Assembly: GCA_963662155.1 (NCBI GenBank)
Contig: OY759264.1
Location: forward strand, 18,222,642 to 18,286,641
Source: Lamellibrachia columna
Taxonomy: Eukaryota; Annelida; Polychaeta; Sabellida; Siboglinidae
DNA: 64,000 nt
Direction of reading: 5' to 3'
The position numbers and the translations under genes were made by a program. The notes below the pieces were generated by a model. It did not search any database. It was not told the DNA's origin and saw nothing but the letters and a program-made list of their open reading frames with translations. Position 1 is the first letter of the stretch; each line of letters opens with the position of its first letter. Below, piece by piece: positions 1 through 12,819 of this stretch.

Positions 1-1
1 G

Positions 2-408
2 GCTACATTGAAAGACACCTTGCTGGCGAGAAGTTATGAGGAGGACATGCTGGGGAGACAAACGGGACAACAGACATGGTGCTGAACACAAACATGCAGC
101 CATGCCTGCCTCCCCCACTGGCCCCAGCCACATTAAGCAACTTGTACAAACAAGCACCGCGTCGACGCGCACAGCCTGAAGGGCCTAAATAGGTATTGCT
201 ACACCACCATGTTAACATGTAAACCACCAGGGGACAGCATCGAACATCCCCTGTAACACACCAGATGGCAGCATCAGTGCAAAACAAGTCACGTGACTGG
301 CTGTGCCCCCCCTCCATATAATCCCTTAATACAAGGTAAACAAAATAAGTGCTACACTGAGAGCACATTGCTGACGGGAAGTTACAAGGGGGGTGCTTTC
401 GAGAGACC
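2..408 (+). repeat. Pair of diverged direct repeats (about 57 bp, 349 bp apart)
   Basis: Bases 2-59 and 351-408 align with scattered substitutions (shared blocks include GCTACA, TTGCTG and GAAGTTA, and both end in GAGAC). This could be the edge of a tandem repeat that starts outside the window. The reverse strand holds a Cys-rich open frame across the interval, but it has no recognisable domain and I do not treat it as a gene. Confidence 0.5.
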
Positions 409-3400
409 AGTCTTACGCACCCGTTCCTTAGACTAGTAACCATATGGAGCAATGTCAGACCCATAATCGTAAAATTTGGCCTGGTTGAACAAGGTCACAT
501 AATTGCAATCAATTTTGTAACTTTTACCAGAATAAGCATGGCTTGTATACAACACATTATTTATTTAATCAGTATAATTGTTTATTTATTATATTTGTTA
601 TGTTTATTTAGCCCATGAAACCCATGCATCATATGTACAATCACATCTATGTTTCGTACATACCCATCCACCTATATACGACAGCCACAAACCAAACATA
701 TTATGACCTCAATAAAATTTGAAAGTCGTCTACACTTTGTCATTTGAAACAACTGGCCTTACAGTTAGTGTTTGAAGCACAGGACACATAAAAACGATGC
801 CAACCTAACAGACAGACCTGGCCTTACAACCAGTATTTGAAGCACAAGAAGCATAAAAAAGAATGCCAACCCAGACAGAATCACATACATAATTCCTTCC
901 GGTATTGTACATAATAATATGTACATATGAAAGTTGTGTAGTATCCACTATTAAATTACTTAATGCTTCAACAAACATTACAACTGCATCTTCAACTGAT
1001 TTAGCCTATCGTAAATCCAGTTCATTTGCACAAACAAACTAGCATATTGCAGTGGATACTAGTTTTTGTTTGGCAAAATTAATTTGAAGGAGGTTCGATC
1101 ATAATTTGGGCACCTTTGAGGAGGCACCTATAAGTGAAAATCTAAATGCTGAAAAATCACAGTTTTCACCTTTGGTGAAATTTCGTAACTTTATCGGCGA
1201 GAGGATGGATGTCACGCCCATGATCAGCATTGATTCGCACAGTGTTTACCATTTTAGATATCCACTATTTTGAGCCTGACAAGATTTATTATTATTAAAC
1301 ATTTATAACGCGCCATGTATCCGGGTGAAACACCTGCTCAAAGGTGCTACAGTTGTACATATATAAGTAAAATACATTAAAATGAGCTAAAACAGATAAA
1401 AAGAATAAATTAAATGAGCTAACAGGTTAAATAACTAAAATAAATAAGGTGCTTAAATTAGTTAAACAAATAGGTAGAATAAGTTAAGTTTATAAAACAT
1501 CAAATACACAAATAAAATGTATAGCTAAAATGTCACTGGAATAACAAAGTTGCCTGCCGGAACAAATGAGTCTGCATTCCTGACTACGTGAGACAGGGCA
1601 TTCTATAGAATCGGCACAGCCACCAAGAACGAACAACTAAAGTCAATTCTTTTGATGATTTTAGCAAAAATGTGCACTTTTTAATTAAACCGACTGGGTA
1701 TATTACAATTAACACATTACATATTAGAACATCAACAAACCAGATACACGACTGGCAAGATATGTTGAAGCTAGCATATTCATAAAATCTGTAGTGTTTA
1801 CTGTATAATTATAAAGAACACCAATATATTCTTGCATAGGGAAATAATTGTTTGAAAAAACACAATTTATTATACATTATGAGAGCTTTGTAATTTCCTG
1901 CATGCATAATGCAACAATATTTATAGTCCAATGTCAAATTTTTTTTACAGTACACTGCAGGCCCAGTACATCAATATTCATATTTCACTGTGTCATGAAA
2001 TAATATCCTGTACTTCAACATGAAGTAATATTTATTTATTGTTCACTGTAGGCTGATATGAAGACATGGAAAAAGACAACACCCAAAGTCGGCATCAGCC
2101 CGTCATGAAAGGAACTATAAGGAAGACCATATAATACACTGCAGCAATATTCACAGTTCACTGTTTCATATATCCAATCCATGTCGATGTTCACAGGACA
2201 TTATAGGCTCATTGCAGCAAAGTTCAAAAGTCTATATGACATTGTCGGCTAAGTGTACACATATTCACAGTTCACTGTTTCGTAAATCCATGCATGTGTA
2301 ATGTGTGGATTTCACAGCCTGATATACAATATTTGGCTGATCTAGACATACCAAAATTTTTAGTGAAGCTGTCATGCAAAGTTCATTCTGGATGTCGATC
2401 CTCTTGGCTGGAGTAGCTGTTGCAGCACATAATCTTCACTGAAGTCACTGGCCCTACAATGATACATTTTTTACTGATAATTGTCTGTGATTTTGCAACT
2501 AATGTGTAAAATATTAGTTACTACTGTATGCATATTTACTACAAGGTATGGTCAAAGAATCATTTTTATCCAGTTTACAAATTAGAGTGACACTAGCAGT
2601 TAGGAATGTAAAATAATTAAATTATTAGTTATTACAGTTTGCATATTTACTACAAGGTATGGTTATAGGAAGTAACTCGAACTTGTCTAGTTCTAGTACC
2701 CATTGTTCCATTGTGTAACAGATGGATATCAATATTGATGGATATCAATATTGTTCATTGTCGCAGGTCAAAGTGTGATAAATTTACAAGTTGTGTACAG
2801 TCAGCCCAAACGAGATCTGACTGATTGAAACTTATGTGTGTTGCAGACAGTAGACAACCAAAACATGTTTATAATGTAATTTAACCAAACAAAATGCGTA
2901 TTGTACACATGCACAAATTGGCCACCATTAATAATTGGCTACTTTAAAAGCAGCCTTGTCACAGTCGTAGAATTTTGAAGTTAATGACATGTTTTAAATT
3001 AGTTGTGTTGTTAGCATTGGCATAGTAAATTGACTAGCCATGGCACAGGTAACCGAAGTGTATGTTGTGTTTTGGTGGGGCATGACCTTTGTGAGTTGAA
3101 GTCACGTTCAGCAGGAAACTAAGGCAAATTTTTGAACAACAATGCCACATGTACACCACTAATATTTGGAGAAGCCAAAAAAGTTGCTCATCTGCCCCTA
3201 ATATATCCATGGGTGCAACTGCCATCATACCCTGTTACATGGCCTATGATTGTTATTAAATATCTGTGAAATGGATTTCAGTTGCTACACTGTTGTTTTG
3301 TGGAAGGCAATACTGAACCATTGTTATTTCTTATTTAATTAGGCATGTTGAGCAATATTATTATTCATGTGTATTGTTTTACATCAGAACATCATAATTT

Positions 3401-6400
3401 ATCATATTTTATGTGTGTACAACATAACAAGTGCCCATTGTGTTAAGTTGGTGGCACACAGGAATTAAATTATTAAAACCAGATCTTGTTATTAAGTAAT
3501 ACTTCCCATAATTGTTATTGTTAGGCTTATTTCATAATTGTCTGTGTAGTATTGCACAGGGAGGAAGGTGTATGGCATCCACTCATTACCACCATTCCCT
3601 CCGTAACATACAGATTCACAGTACACATCTAATGTAAGTGGATATAACCAATCAAGTACAGTTAAAATCAGACTCTTACAGGGGTTATGATTCGTGAATG
3701 ATTTTCATTGAAAATCACGTTCTCAATGCAACTTCGCATCAATGTTAATAAGCATAACACACGATACACATTCATGTGCACAAACACAACGCCAAGTTTG
3801 GAATGTGTCTATACATGGGCCACCATTAATACTCTGCTTTTAATTGTAAGTTGTGGAACTAAAGTTCTCTATCATGACAGTAATATCCCATTTAGTAGTT
3901 ATATCAATGTAATGCCAGTCAGTGTTTTTGTTAATACATTGTAGTTCAAGCAAATGGTAGTATGATACTTCTGATATACCTGTAATTATGAAAGTTTCAA
4001 TTACCATTTGGTAATGCAGTGAGCCTCATCAACTACAATTGTATGTAGTCTCTCCTGAAAAAGCTCATCTGATATGATGGCCCTCCACTGTCCTGACATG
4101 ATGGTCCCCCTGTTTCACCCTTTCCTTTGTCTCTGAAAGATAACATTTTTCATATTCAGAAGATGCTATTAAAATAATATATTGGTATCTAGGCTGCTGG
4201 CTGAAGTATAATGTCAATAAGCAGACAAAAACTATTGACACAGTAGTTGCTTTTGTCACTGGGCAAGTACAAATTCACTGTGCAGCTGTCATGCATATGC
4301 AGTGCGTGCGTGTTTATAATACCATGTTAATATTTTTATAACATAAATATGGCCAAGTCTGCATACAATTACACAAAATCATATCAATTACATTTCGTTT
4401 TTCATTTTAATTACCGGTACACTAGTCCTGTTTCAATTACAATCACAGATGCGTTATATGGGTCCCCCCCACAGATAGGCACATGTATAAAAAAAAATGG
4501 CACACACCAAAGAATGACGAAAAAGGCACATTTGAGCATGGTATAATTAAGATTAATCTCATTTTATGTCTACACTTCAGGAACAAACGTAAATCTGAAT
4601 TGAAACAATTAAGAAAAAACAAATTGAAACAGAATTGAAGTTGCAAAGTGAGGTGCATTCAGCTGAAGATACATTTTTCAAAAAAGTAGTTTAGTTTCTG
4701 CAAATTGAATGCCCCTGAAGCCATAGAGAAGTGCTCAGGTCAGAAAAATGTGTACTAGTTGCAAGTTCAGGCCATTGTCCATTTGTTTGTTTAGTCAAGC
4801 ATAGTGAAGAGTCATTCATCAGCCATAACATGTCTTTGTTGCACTCATAAAGGACAGTGCCAAGAATTGCTAGCTGCCTAACTGCTAATCTTCTGAATAA
4901 GTATGGTGACAATTACAATAAAAATTTCACAATGGTGTTCTGTCACATTTATTTTGGATATCTTTTGCCAATTTGGGAGAAATTAAAGACATGACTTTCA
5001 CCTGCAATATAAATTAAATGAGACAGAACACCATCCTGAAATGTTAATGTTGTTTACCTAATAAAGGACTGTGCACAATAAAAAATGGTGGTCAGGATTC
5101 GTCCCACATTCTCATGTTGGGTGCTGAAATTTGTATATAGAAAAAGTGAAAGGTTAAGGCTGAATTATTCTGAAAGTATAGCAACTAGAAGCCTACTGAA
5201 CTAATAGGTTACTTCCAGTATCCCTGCCAATAGATGGTAGCAATTTGGACACTGAGTTGTAACACAACAATGAAATACCAACTGCTGAAATCCTTACAAT
5301 TTTGTTAAAATGTCCTTTTTAATTTTTCTATGACTTCTATCATTCTTGAATTTTGCATGGATAACCTGTACCAATATGTCTACATATTCAGCACATTTCA
5401 GATTTGTAGCTTGTAAACTTCTCAAGTTAGAAGGACCTTAAGCAAATTAAAATTTAAGCAAATTCTGAGACTGAGCCTGAGGCATCAACTTTTGAAATTT
5501 CCTGAAAATTGGTCGATTTGACACGGATTGACCCATATATCAGTCAGTATGGGAAAATAACCGGTTTTGTTTACATACAAAAAACAGAGTAAACAGAGGA
5601 AAAATTTGCTATTTCGGTTATAATAATGCTTTACAAAAAAGAAGAGCCCCAAATCGCACTTATTTTGTCCTGTTTTCATGTGCCTTTTTTATAACTCACT
5701 AACTTGATTGCAATACAAACATGAGTACCAAACATGAACCACGAGTGGCATGAGAAATCTGCGTTACTGTAATAGTCAGCCATATATGCTATATGTATGA
5801 AACTGAAATCAATACAATGGCTTACCAGTACCACTCAGCCTCGGGTAAACAGCACCAAGGGCAAGGCCCATCATCATGATCATGCGTAGTCTTTCTTCCG
5901 ATGACCAACATCATGTCAACATGTGCCAGCCGATATGCTTGCCGGGTACACAAGGGAGAATTGTGTACATGAGGGTTTTTCCGTACCCTTTAGGAAGTAT
6001 TCCAATCACATCACGTCCATCAGCAATGTTTTGGATGCAGGCAAACTGTTTTTCTTTCAGTGCAAACTCTAAATTTAACGACTTGCTCTGTCATTAGCAC
6101 GTGCGACTCGTAACGACTCCATTTGCATTTCTGTAGGTTCATTTGCACTTCCGGGGTAAGACCAATGTTGACCTTCCTGTTTACTGTTTCGAATGTACGG
6201 CACGTGAAATTGTGAAATGGGAACTTCATAAATTCATATTATGTGACATGAGTGCCTTTGAGCAGGAATATTCACAGGTTTGTTTATAGAAGCTATTGGC
6301 TGTGAAATAGTGCATTTTTTTAGAGTTTAACTGGCGGTGGGATTTATTGGAATTTTTCTGCTATGGGCCACGTGGGCGCATGAATACGTGGCAATTTTTG

Positions 6401-7770
6401 TCAATATTGACGGGCATCGCACGTGGGGGCATTTTAAAAGAGCTGGAGGTATGTGATTTTGATAAAAGTTGGTCAGCATGTCAGTGAGATGATGGCAGTT
6501 GCTGTGAATAAGTTTCAGAATTTTTAGTGGTCAGGTTTTCTTATAATCAGACAAAACGTTAACATGGCCACCAATGCAATTCTCAACAGTGGTCTGACTC
6601 CTTCCGTAGGCGTTACCGGATGAAGTGCCAGCAGCCAATCAGCGTCATTATCATCGCCCAGAATCTGGGCGCATACATAATTTCCGTCACAATGGGAACC
6701 CCACTCTGTGTCCAGGCGGTGATGTGTGCGACAAACGGTGGCGCCACAGCGCGGAGCCTGGATAATCGAGGCTAGGGTTGAGTCAGTCTTTCGTATCTAG
6801 ACCGACCACGATTAAAGCAGATGAATGCCTCTGGACGGCCTTGTGAAAGACCGATGTTTTACACCTTCGATTTTTAACCCGCCCGAGCACAAGAATTTGC
6901 ACGAAGTGCGGGCTGGGTCAGATGCAATTGTTTTCTATAAATAATCATCCATGTAAGTTACCAAACGGCGCACAAAACAATGGCCAACAAGTAAAACATG
7001 ATGCGACATAAAAATAATACACTCACGTGAAAGGATCTCCAAGCCGACTTCGTTTTCCCAGAGGTTCAAATCGTTGCGCGTTACCTAACCAACTAAACAT
7101 CTTAACCGTAAACGCCGTGCGGCGTTTGTAGTGCAAATTACGCTTACCCGTCACTCACATACTTGTAATTAGTATAGCTAAACAGCCAAGTAAATTGAAG
7201 CAAACGCGAATTTAATACGACAGAACACAGGCACATGCGATACGAATGATTCTCGGGAAAAACTAATTTGTATGAAGAGAACTCCCGGTCACCACCGGGG
7301 TTGCCTATGCGGCGGATACCAGACAAAATACCACACAGAATACTACTGCAGTCTTGTTATGTAGGCCACTGTACTAAATCTCGTCGGTGACTCGCACGGA
7401 TTCCCGGTTGATACTTGTCACAAAACGGATAACTAAAATACAGTGAAACATGTGTATGGCGAACAATGGCACTAGGAAAAGCGTCTGTTATGGACAAGCG
7501 TTTGCTGTGAGCTCAGGCGCGTAAATAGCCAGCCGTACGCACATACGCCCGTGGTTCCACACCAATATGGCAAACAAATAATAAAAAAATCCAACCAGCC
7601 CCCATAAATTGAATGGTCCATCCCTAATCTGACTGGCGTCCATTATGGAGTGCAAGCACGAATCAGACAGCTGATGGGACGCCATCTACACTCATGGCAA
7701 AGGACACAATGTTAACTTGACTATCGTGCACGCCAGAGCAAAGTTCCACTAGTTAGAAGTATGGTGGACA
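409..7770. other. AT-rich non-coding DNA without a recognisable gene
   Basis: No open frame above about 80 codons and no familiar protein motif on either strand. Small repeats are visible. A 16-bp unit (ATGGATATCAATATTG) is doubled near 2722-2753. A segment of about 45 bp occurs at 2508-2552 and again at 2617-2662. A phrase containing TTCACAGTTCACTGTTTC recurs near 2150 and 2268. The stretch 1281-1500 (starting with a run like AACGCGCCATGTATCC) looks like an interspersed repeat, but I cannot name it. Confidence 0.6.
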
Positions 7771-8657
7771 CAATCCAACAGATCGTCTATTCCTTCAGCT
7801 ACTCAGCCCAGAGGTTATATACGTGTCTTAGGCTGAGCTCGAGTTAGGCAGCCCCCTGATGCTGCAGATGTGTCCGCCCCAACCCTGAAACTGTGACCCT
7901 TAGTACTCAACCCACTGAATCCCAGCAGACACTGTTATATCAAACTCCCTCCGCAGCACTGCAGTGCCATCTGTGTATGCATGTACGTGCTCCTGCATTG
8001 AACCCCTAACCTGAAAAAAATGTCTGAGTCGTGTGGCTGGGTAAGTAGATGTGCCTGGGATACGCTGTCCATTAACCTGCAAATACTTAGGGCCCTGTCT
8101 ACCAATATGCTTAAATTGCCTAAATGAAAATGTGAGCACGTCACCATTCAGTGTTACTTCCCTAAAGTGGAGGCACCCTTGCACTACGCTGCTGGATCGG
8201 GAACCATATGACAAACACGCAAATACGCCTTCAAGGCCAGAACCATCATGGCATGAACCATGACACATTTATAATGCGAAGTAAGCACATTTGGCAGCGG
8301 TCTAATGAGATGGGCAAGTATTGGCAATCAGAGATCAGACATTGTTCCTAAGTTCTGAGCCCCTGCTGGAAGTCTGGAAATAATTACATTCTGAGAATTT
8401 AAAAAAAAAAATGGCTGAGACTGGAAATAATAGAAGCGGATGCCAAAGCTGCATTATGTACATGAGCATCATCATGGCGACTGACACTGGCAAAGTGGGA
8501 ACGATGACTGGACAAACCCTACCAGCTTCGACCATGCCCACTCATACTGCGCTCTAGATGAGGATTCCAGGGACGTCTGCGTGAGTCGTTCTACAGTGTC
8601 CACAAGGCAGCTGGGGACACGTGGAACTGCACTCTCGCTGATTCGCAATTGACACAT
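7770..8657 (-). pseudogene. DIRS-type tyrosine recombinase, decayed (element DIRS-1)
   Basis: Integrase of a DIRS-like retrotransposon, which in this family inserts a circular DNA intermediate by tyrosine recombination. 8472-8657 carries the N-terminal helical region (RAQYEWAWSKLVGF). 7900-8268 carries the mid-domain, including HAYTDGTAVLRREFD, which resembles the stretch before box II. Just after the stop, in another frame, minus-strand codons near 7883-7894 read HSFR followed by VGA, the box II His-x-x-Arg signature. Several stops and frameshifts separate these blocks. I could not find the nucleophilic tyrosine with certainty. It lies directly downstream of the RNase H of the same element. 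Confidence 0.75.
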
Positions 8658-9673
8658 GGAGCCAACCCACGGAAGTCGTTAATCTGACAACGGGACAGTT
8701 TGTCAGCTAAAGTATTGTCACGATCCGGCACATGACGAGCTGTAAAGTTAACATTACAGCGCAAGCATGTCAACATCAACTTGCGAACTAAAACCATCAC
8801 ACAAGGCCTCATTATCTGTGAATAAACATACATTATTGTTAGCCCAAGAAACATCCCATAACTCCACAACTGCCACAATCGGATACAACTCCGGTACAGT
8901 AATGTTTAGTGCAAACGATGAACTGGGAGACCAACCAAAAGAACACTCTGGTCCACGCCCTGCTCCATAGCTTATGCCCCTAAAGCGTCTGTAAACAACT
9001 GCAGGTAGTCCCCAGTCATCAAGTTCTCATCCAAGAAGAAAGCCTTGCCATTAAAATCTGTCAGAAAATCCTGCCATGTTACCAGATGTGGCTTCACTTG
9101 CCTGGTCAGTCATATGTGGTAATGCAGTCTAGAAACACACAGAGTCAAGTCTATTAATCTCACAAGGAAAGCCCTCACTGGCACGATAACGGAGCATGCA
9201 AAATTCAACACCCCTACAGGGACTGCAGCTCTCTAAGCGTGACTTTCTGCTTCTCCAGAAATGGCTGCAGTAGCTATCTGCATTGTGTTAATTTGTCTTC
9301 GGGTAAACGGACCACCACACTCACTCCGTCCAAAGTGATACTCACCAATTGGAGTGCTGTCGCTTGACCCACGGTCTTTTCTGGTGTCAACGGGACTCCA
9401 GTTTGCTTACATAGGTCAATAAATACCGTCATATAACGTTCGCATATCACCAGGGAATCTGCCATAAACAAAGTCTTCAATTACATGCACCACGTTTGTT
9501 AATCCGAGTTTGTTCATTGCCACCCATTCTAATGCTGTACTGAACATTTCAAAGATCGAACATGCGCTCGCAACCTCCAATCGGTAACACAACTCCCCAG
9601 ACCACACATTTGCTCTTACTTTCTCGGGAACATGGGCTTGAAGGGACAATGTGGACATTACAAATTGGGACAC
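8640..9673 (-). pseudogene. DIRS-type reverse transcriptase and RNase H, decayed (element DIRS-1)
   Basis: RT blocks are readable on the minus strand: a 'CSIFEMFSTALEWV' block typical of DIRS RT before the catalytic strand, then VHVIEDFVYG where the family usually has two adjacent aspartates (here E-D), then a PEKTVG block and a 'LRELQSL' to 'RAFLVRLIDLT' connection domain. RNase H follows: LFTDA, a glutamate-containing LWQLWSYGMF region, LFTDNE-like and DNTLADKLSR, which hold the four expected acidic positions in part. At least three frame changes are needed between blocks. Order gag-RT-RH-YR is that of DIRS elements. Confident as to family, and clearly not functional. Confidence 0.8.
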
Positions 9674-9689
9674 CTTATCCTACGTTGCT

Positions 9690-10110
9690 CCCGGGAGATA
9701 ATTTACTGAATCCACGATACCTGTCCTACCGTTGGCAATGGGGGCCAACCATGCCACTGGCCAACGCCACCGGAGCCACGTCCTGATGACTCGTGGATGC
9801 AGTCGGGTCAGCGCCCTGACTGCTTGACGCCACAACCGATGATGCCCTTTGACCACCTGCTGATGCCGTTGCTGAAGCTGCAACATTGGGGAGAACAGAC
9901 TGCAACAGTTCACGCATCACACGCATCTCGTGATGGAGCCATTCTGTCGTATCAAGACGACCCTCCACGGCAGCACCCCACTGACGACGGGCTGCTCGCG
10001 GACCGCCCGCTGTATCTAAGCGAGCCGTCTCATTGTGCTGTGCCGCTGTCGGATCAACGACATCCGTCCGGTGGAGTCGCCCTGCTACAACCGTGGCCCT
10101 CAGACGCTCC
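9690..10110 (-). pseudogene. DIRS-type gag, N-terminal part (element DIRS-1)
   Basis: One frame stays open on the minus strand for about 140 codons with no ATG at its start. It is rich in Ala, Ser, Arg and Thr, with a short helical stretch around LHHEMRVMRELLQ, similar in style to the other DIRS gag at 44.8-45.35 kb. No zinc finger is left between it and the RT, so the C-terminal gag and the start of RT appear deleted. Assigned mainly by position upstream of RT, and therefore tentative. Confidence 0.55.
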
Positions 10111-10159
10111 TACTGTCTGATTGGTGGCATCCTGTAACATCAACTGCACAATTTCACAC

Positions 10160-10491
10160 TACCAGACCAAAGTCGGTCGACGCAAATTATCTCACATGCC
10201 ATAGTCGGCCAATATAAGTTAACTCGCATGCTATAGTCGGTCAATATAAATTATCTCACATGCCATACTCGGCCAACATAAGTTACATCACGTGGCATAA
10301 TCGGCCAATGTAAGTTATCTCACTTGCCATAGTCGGCCATTGTAAGTTATTTCACGGACCAGAGTCGGTCGGTTCATATAAGTAATCTCACAGATCAAAG
10401 TTGGTCGATGTAAACTATCTTCCAGTGCCATAGTCGGTCAGTATACATTAACTCACAGGCAATAGTCGGTCAGTGCGCGTTATCCAACAAA
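10160..10491. repeat. 32-bp tandem array upstream of DIRS-1
   Basis: About ten diverged copies of a 32-bp unit with core ATAGTCGGCCAATATAAGTT. Successive cores start at 10201, 10233 and 10265. The array directly precedes the gag of the minus-strand DIRS element, where its left repeat or promoter should lie, so it may belong to that element. The CCAAT and TATAAG-like strings recur in most units. Confidence 0.8.
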
Positions 10492-11275
10492 CATGCCAGA
10501 CTATTCACACAAGTACAAAACAATTATAATGTACATACAAACCCAATCTAGGAGCCACAGCTCTCATCATCACTAAGTTTGCCGTAATCTTAGTAAGTTA
10601 AAACGTTATTATGACACCAAGACACGTCCTAGCCACCAGCTTCATTAGATCAAGAAACGTGCAACCTTACAGCAATGGCCCTGTGCCGATTTCACTGTCG
10701 TAAACACACTGATCCCTTCATGATACGAAACAATTTATAATTCACGAGATCGTTGAAATACACCCCATAGTTATGAAATAGTTGTCTTTGCACACGGCGG
10801 CAGTAATCTCAGTCCATGACAGCGGTATCGATTGAATCTACCGGATTGGGGACGCCGGTAGGTGGCGCTGCTGGTATCGGTAGGATTTATTTGTGCTCCC
10901 CAATAGAATCTCATTTTCATAGAGGTACGTTCTCAGTAAGTCATAACTAGGGGACACCATACATAATTGCTTAGGGAATCTAAGTGACAGTACTTGATAT
11001 AATTTAGCAAAGCATATCAAACAAGAATATGAATCAAATAGCGATTCCAAATTCTTGCAAAATCCGGCCATCTTGACTGATGATGATGCTTGATGAGATA
11101 CTCCCTAAGCAGCTGATCTAAGAACATAGTAGAGCGAGTTTAGATATTGAGACAACAAGCTCTGTGAGGCGCACTGGGTTTTTCCATTTCCCTGTCTTTT
11201 ACTTCCCCTGGCATCAACACCAGATAGAAGGGACCAAGTTTTAGTGTCTCTTCCGAATGACACGGGCAAATTAGG
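10492..11275. other. No gene recognised
   Basis: Unique-looking sequence with no supported coding region. The minus-strand frame at 10838-11071 has no recognisable domain. Confidence 0.5.
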
Positions 11276-11400
11276 GTGAACGAAATTGCTCAAGTTTCTA
11301 AACGGCAGCAGGTGGTTTTGAACCCAGGTTCCCTCGAACGAAAGTCCAACGCCCCACACACGACCATAGCGCCCCACACACGACTGCTGCGCCCCACCCA
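11276..11400 (-). repeat. tRNA-derived SINE, copy 1
   Basis: Reading the minus strand from about 11400 down, a head resembling a tRNA A box (TGGTCGTGTGT) is followed about 40 bases later by a B-box-like GGGTTCAAAACC, then by a tail ending TTTCGTTCACCC. The tail and B box match the interrupted copy at 17540-17592 (same GCAATTTCGTTCACCC end). The head passes straight into the 20-bp minisatellite. RNA polymerase III promoter boxes are inferred by eye and not scored. Confidence 0.6.
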
Positions 11401-12152
11401 CACCACCGCGCCCCACACACGACCACCGCGTCCCACACACGACCATCGCGCCCCACGCACGACCACCGCGCCCCACACACGACCACCGCGTCCCACACAC
11501 GACCACCGCGTCCCACACACGACCATCGCGCCCCACGCACGACCACCGCGTCCCACACACGACCACAGCGCCGCACACACGACCATAGCGCCCCACACAC
11601 GACCATCGCGCCCCACGCACGACCACCGCGCCCCACACACGACCACCGCGTCCCACACACGACCATCGCGCCCCACGCACGACCACCGCGCCCCACACAC
11701 GACCACCGCGTCCCACACACGACCACCGCGTCCCACACACGACCATCGCGTCCCACACGCGACCACCGCGTCCCACACGACCACAGCGCCGCACACACGA
11801 CCACCGCGCCGCACACACGACCACCGCGCCCGACACACGACCACCGCGCCCCACACACGACCACCGCGCCGCACACACGACCACCGCGTCCCACCCACGA
11901 CCACCGCGCCCCACACACGACCACCGCGCCTCACACACGACCACCGCGTCCCACACTCGAGCATCGCGTCACACACACGACCACCGCGCCCCACACACGA
12001 CCACCGCGTCCCACACACGATCACCGCGCCCGACACACGACCACCGCGCCCCACACACGACCATCGCGCCCACACACGACCACCGCGCCCCACACACGAC
12101 CACCGCGTCCACACACACGACCATCGCGCCCCACACACGACCACCGCGCCCA
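11350..12152. repeat. 20-bp GC-rich minisatellite, about 40 copies
   Basis: Unit on the minus strand is GGGGCGCGGTGGTCGTGTGT with C/T and A/G variants. Because 20 is not a multiple of three, the array reads as a 20-residue repeat in every frame and gives spurious open frames of about 210-320 codons on both strands (for example 11276-12250 plus and 11290-12228 minus). These are not treated as genes. Confidence 0.95.
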
Positions 12153-12400
12153 ATGCGGTTGTATCCAATGTAAACAAACCACGCCCTGATCGAGCGAAAA
12201 TCAAATATACAACAAGGATTAAAGCCACAACTCACTTTATCTTGCACTGATTGATTAAAATATTTGTGATATGATAATATATGTGTGATAAATATTGTCG
12301 ACAAAACAGTGTACTTAGAATATTTAAATAACAATTTGACTTGTTGTTTCTGTCGTAACTGGGCTGAGCCGTAGAGTAGACGTTGTTGTCTGAACTTGTT
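12153..12400. other. Spacer, no gene recognised
   Basis: AT-rich spacer between the minisatellite and the LINE tail. No feature supported. Confidence 0.5.
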
Positions 12401-12819
12401 TTCTTCTTCTTCCATTTAAGCTCGTAACTATGTTAGCCACATATAAATGTGGCTAGAGTATTTTCGAGCTGTGATCACTATTGCGTGGGAGCGGGTGACG
12501 TAGTGCCGGTTCGGGTCCGTGTAGGTCAGAATATGTCGCGTTTGCGTAGTTAGGCAATACATTAGTGCATGGACTATGATTTCTAATAATAAGGGCTGTA
12601 TAATTGTTCTATGTTGGCATGGTGAGAAGGCACTGTCTAAACCTTTCTACTGACGGTTGGCCAACTAATTCTTGTGTGCTCTTGTTCCATAGTCTGATGG
12701 CGCTGGGAAGAATGAGAATTTGTAGGCGTCGACGCGGGTGAAAGTCTGGTAGAAGAGATAAGCGCTGCCTCTGGTGCGTGCCGGTGCGGCGGCGAGTGAC
12801 TTCGTTGTCACATCAACCA
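12401..12819 (-). mobile_element. 5'-truncated LINE tail (family B)
   Basis: This segment is nearly identical to 60361-60790, the 3' end of the LINE on the right side of the window. It covers the last RT codons, the 3' untranslated region and the terminal (GAA)n tail, which appears on the plus strand as TTCTTCTTCTTCC at the left edge. Similarity stops abruptly at 12819, giving a 419-bp truncated copy of the kind left by incomplete target-primed reverse transcription. The RT C-terminal frame carries the same 1-base shift as the long copy. Confidence 0.9.

Noticed and set aside
3..464. Cys-rich 153-codon minus-strand open frame at the window start
   Set aside because: No recognisable domain, it overlaps a diverged direct repeat, and its composition resembles a shadow frame.
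11105..12250. Open frames of 208-324 codons on both strands over the 20-bp minisatellite
   Set aside because: Produced by a 20-bp GC-rich tandem unit; overlapping long frames on both strands with the same repeat are not genes.
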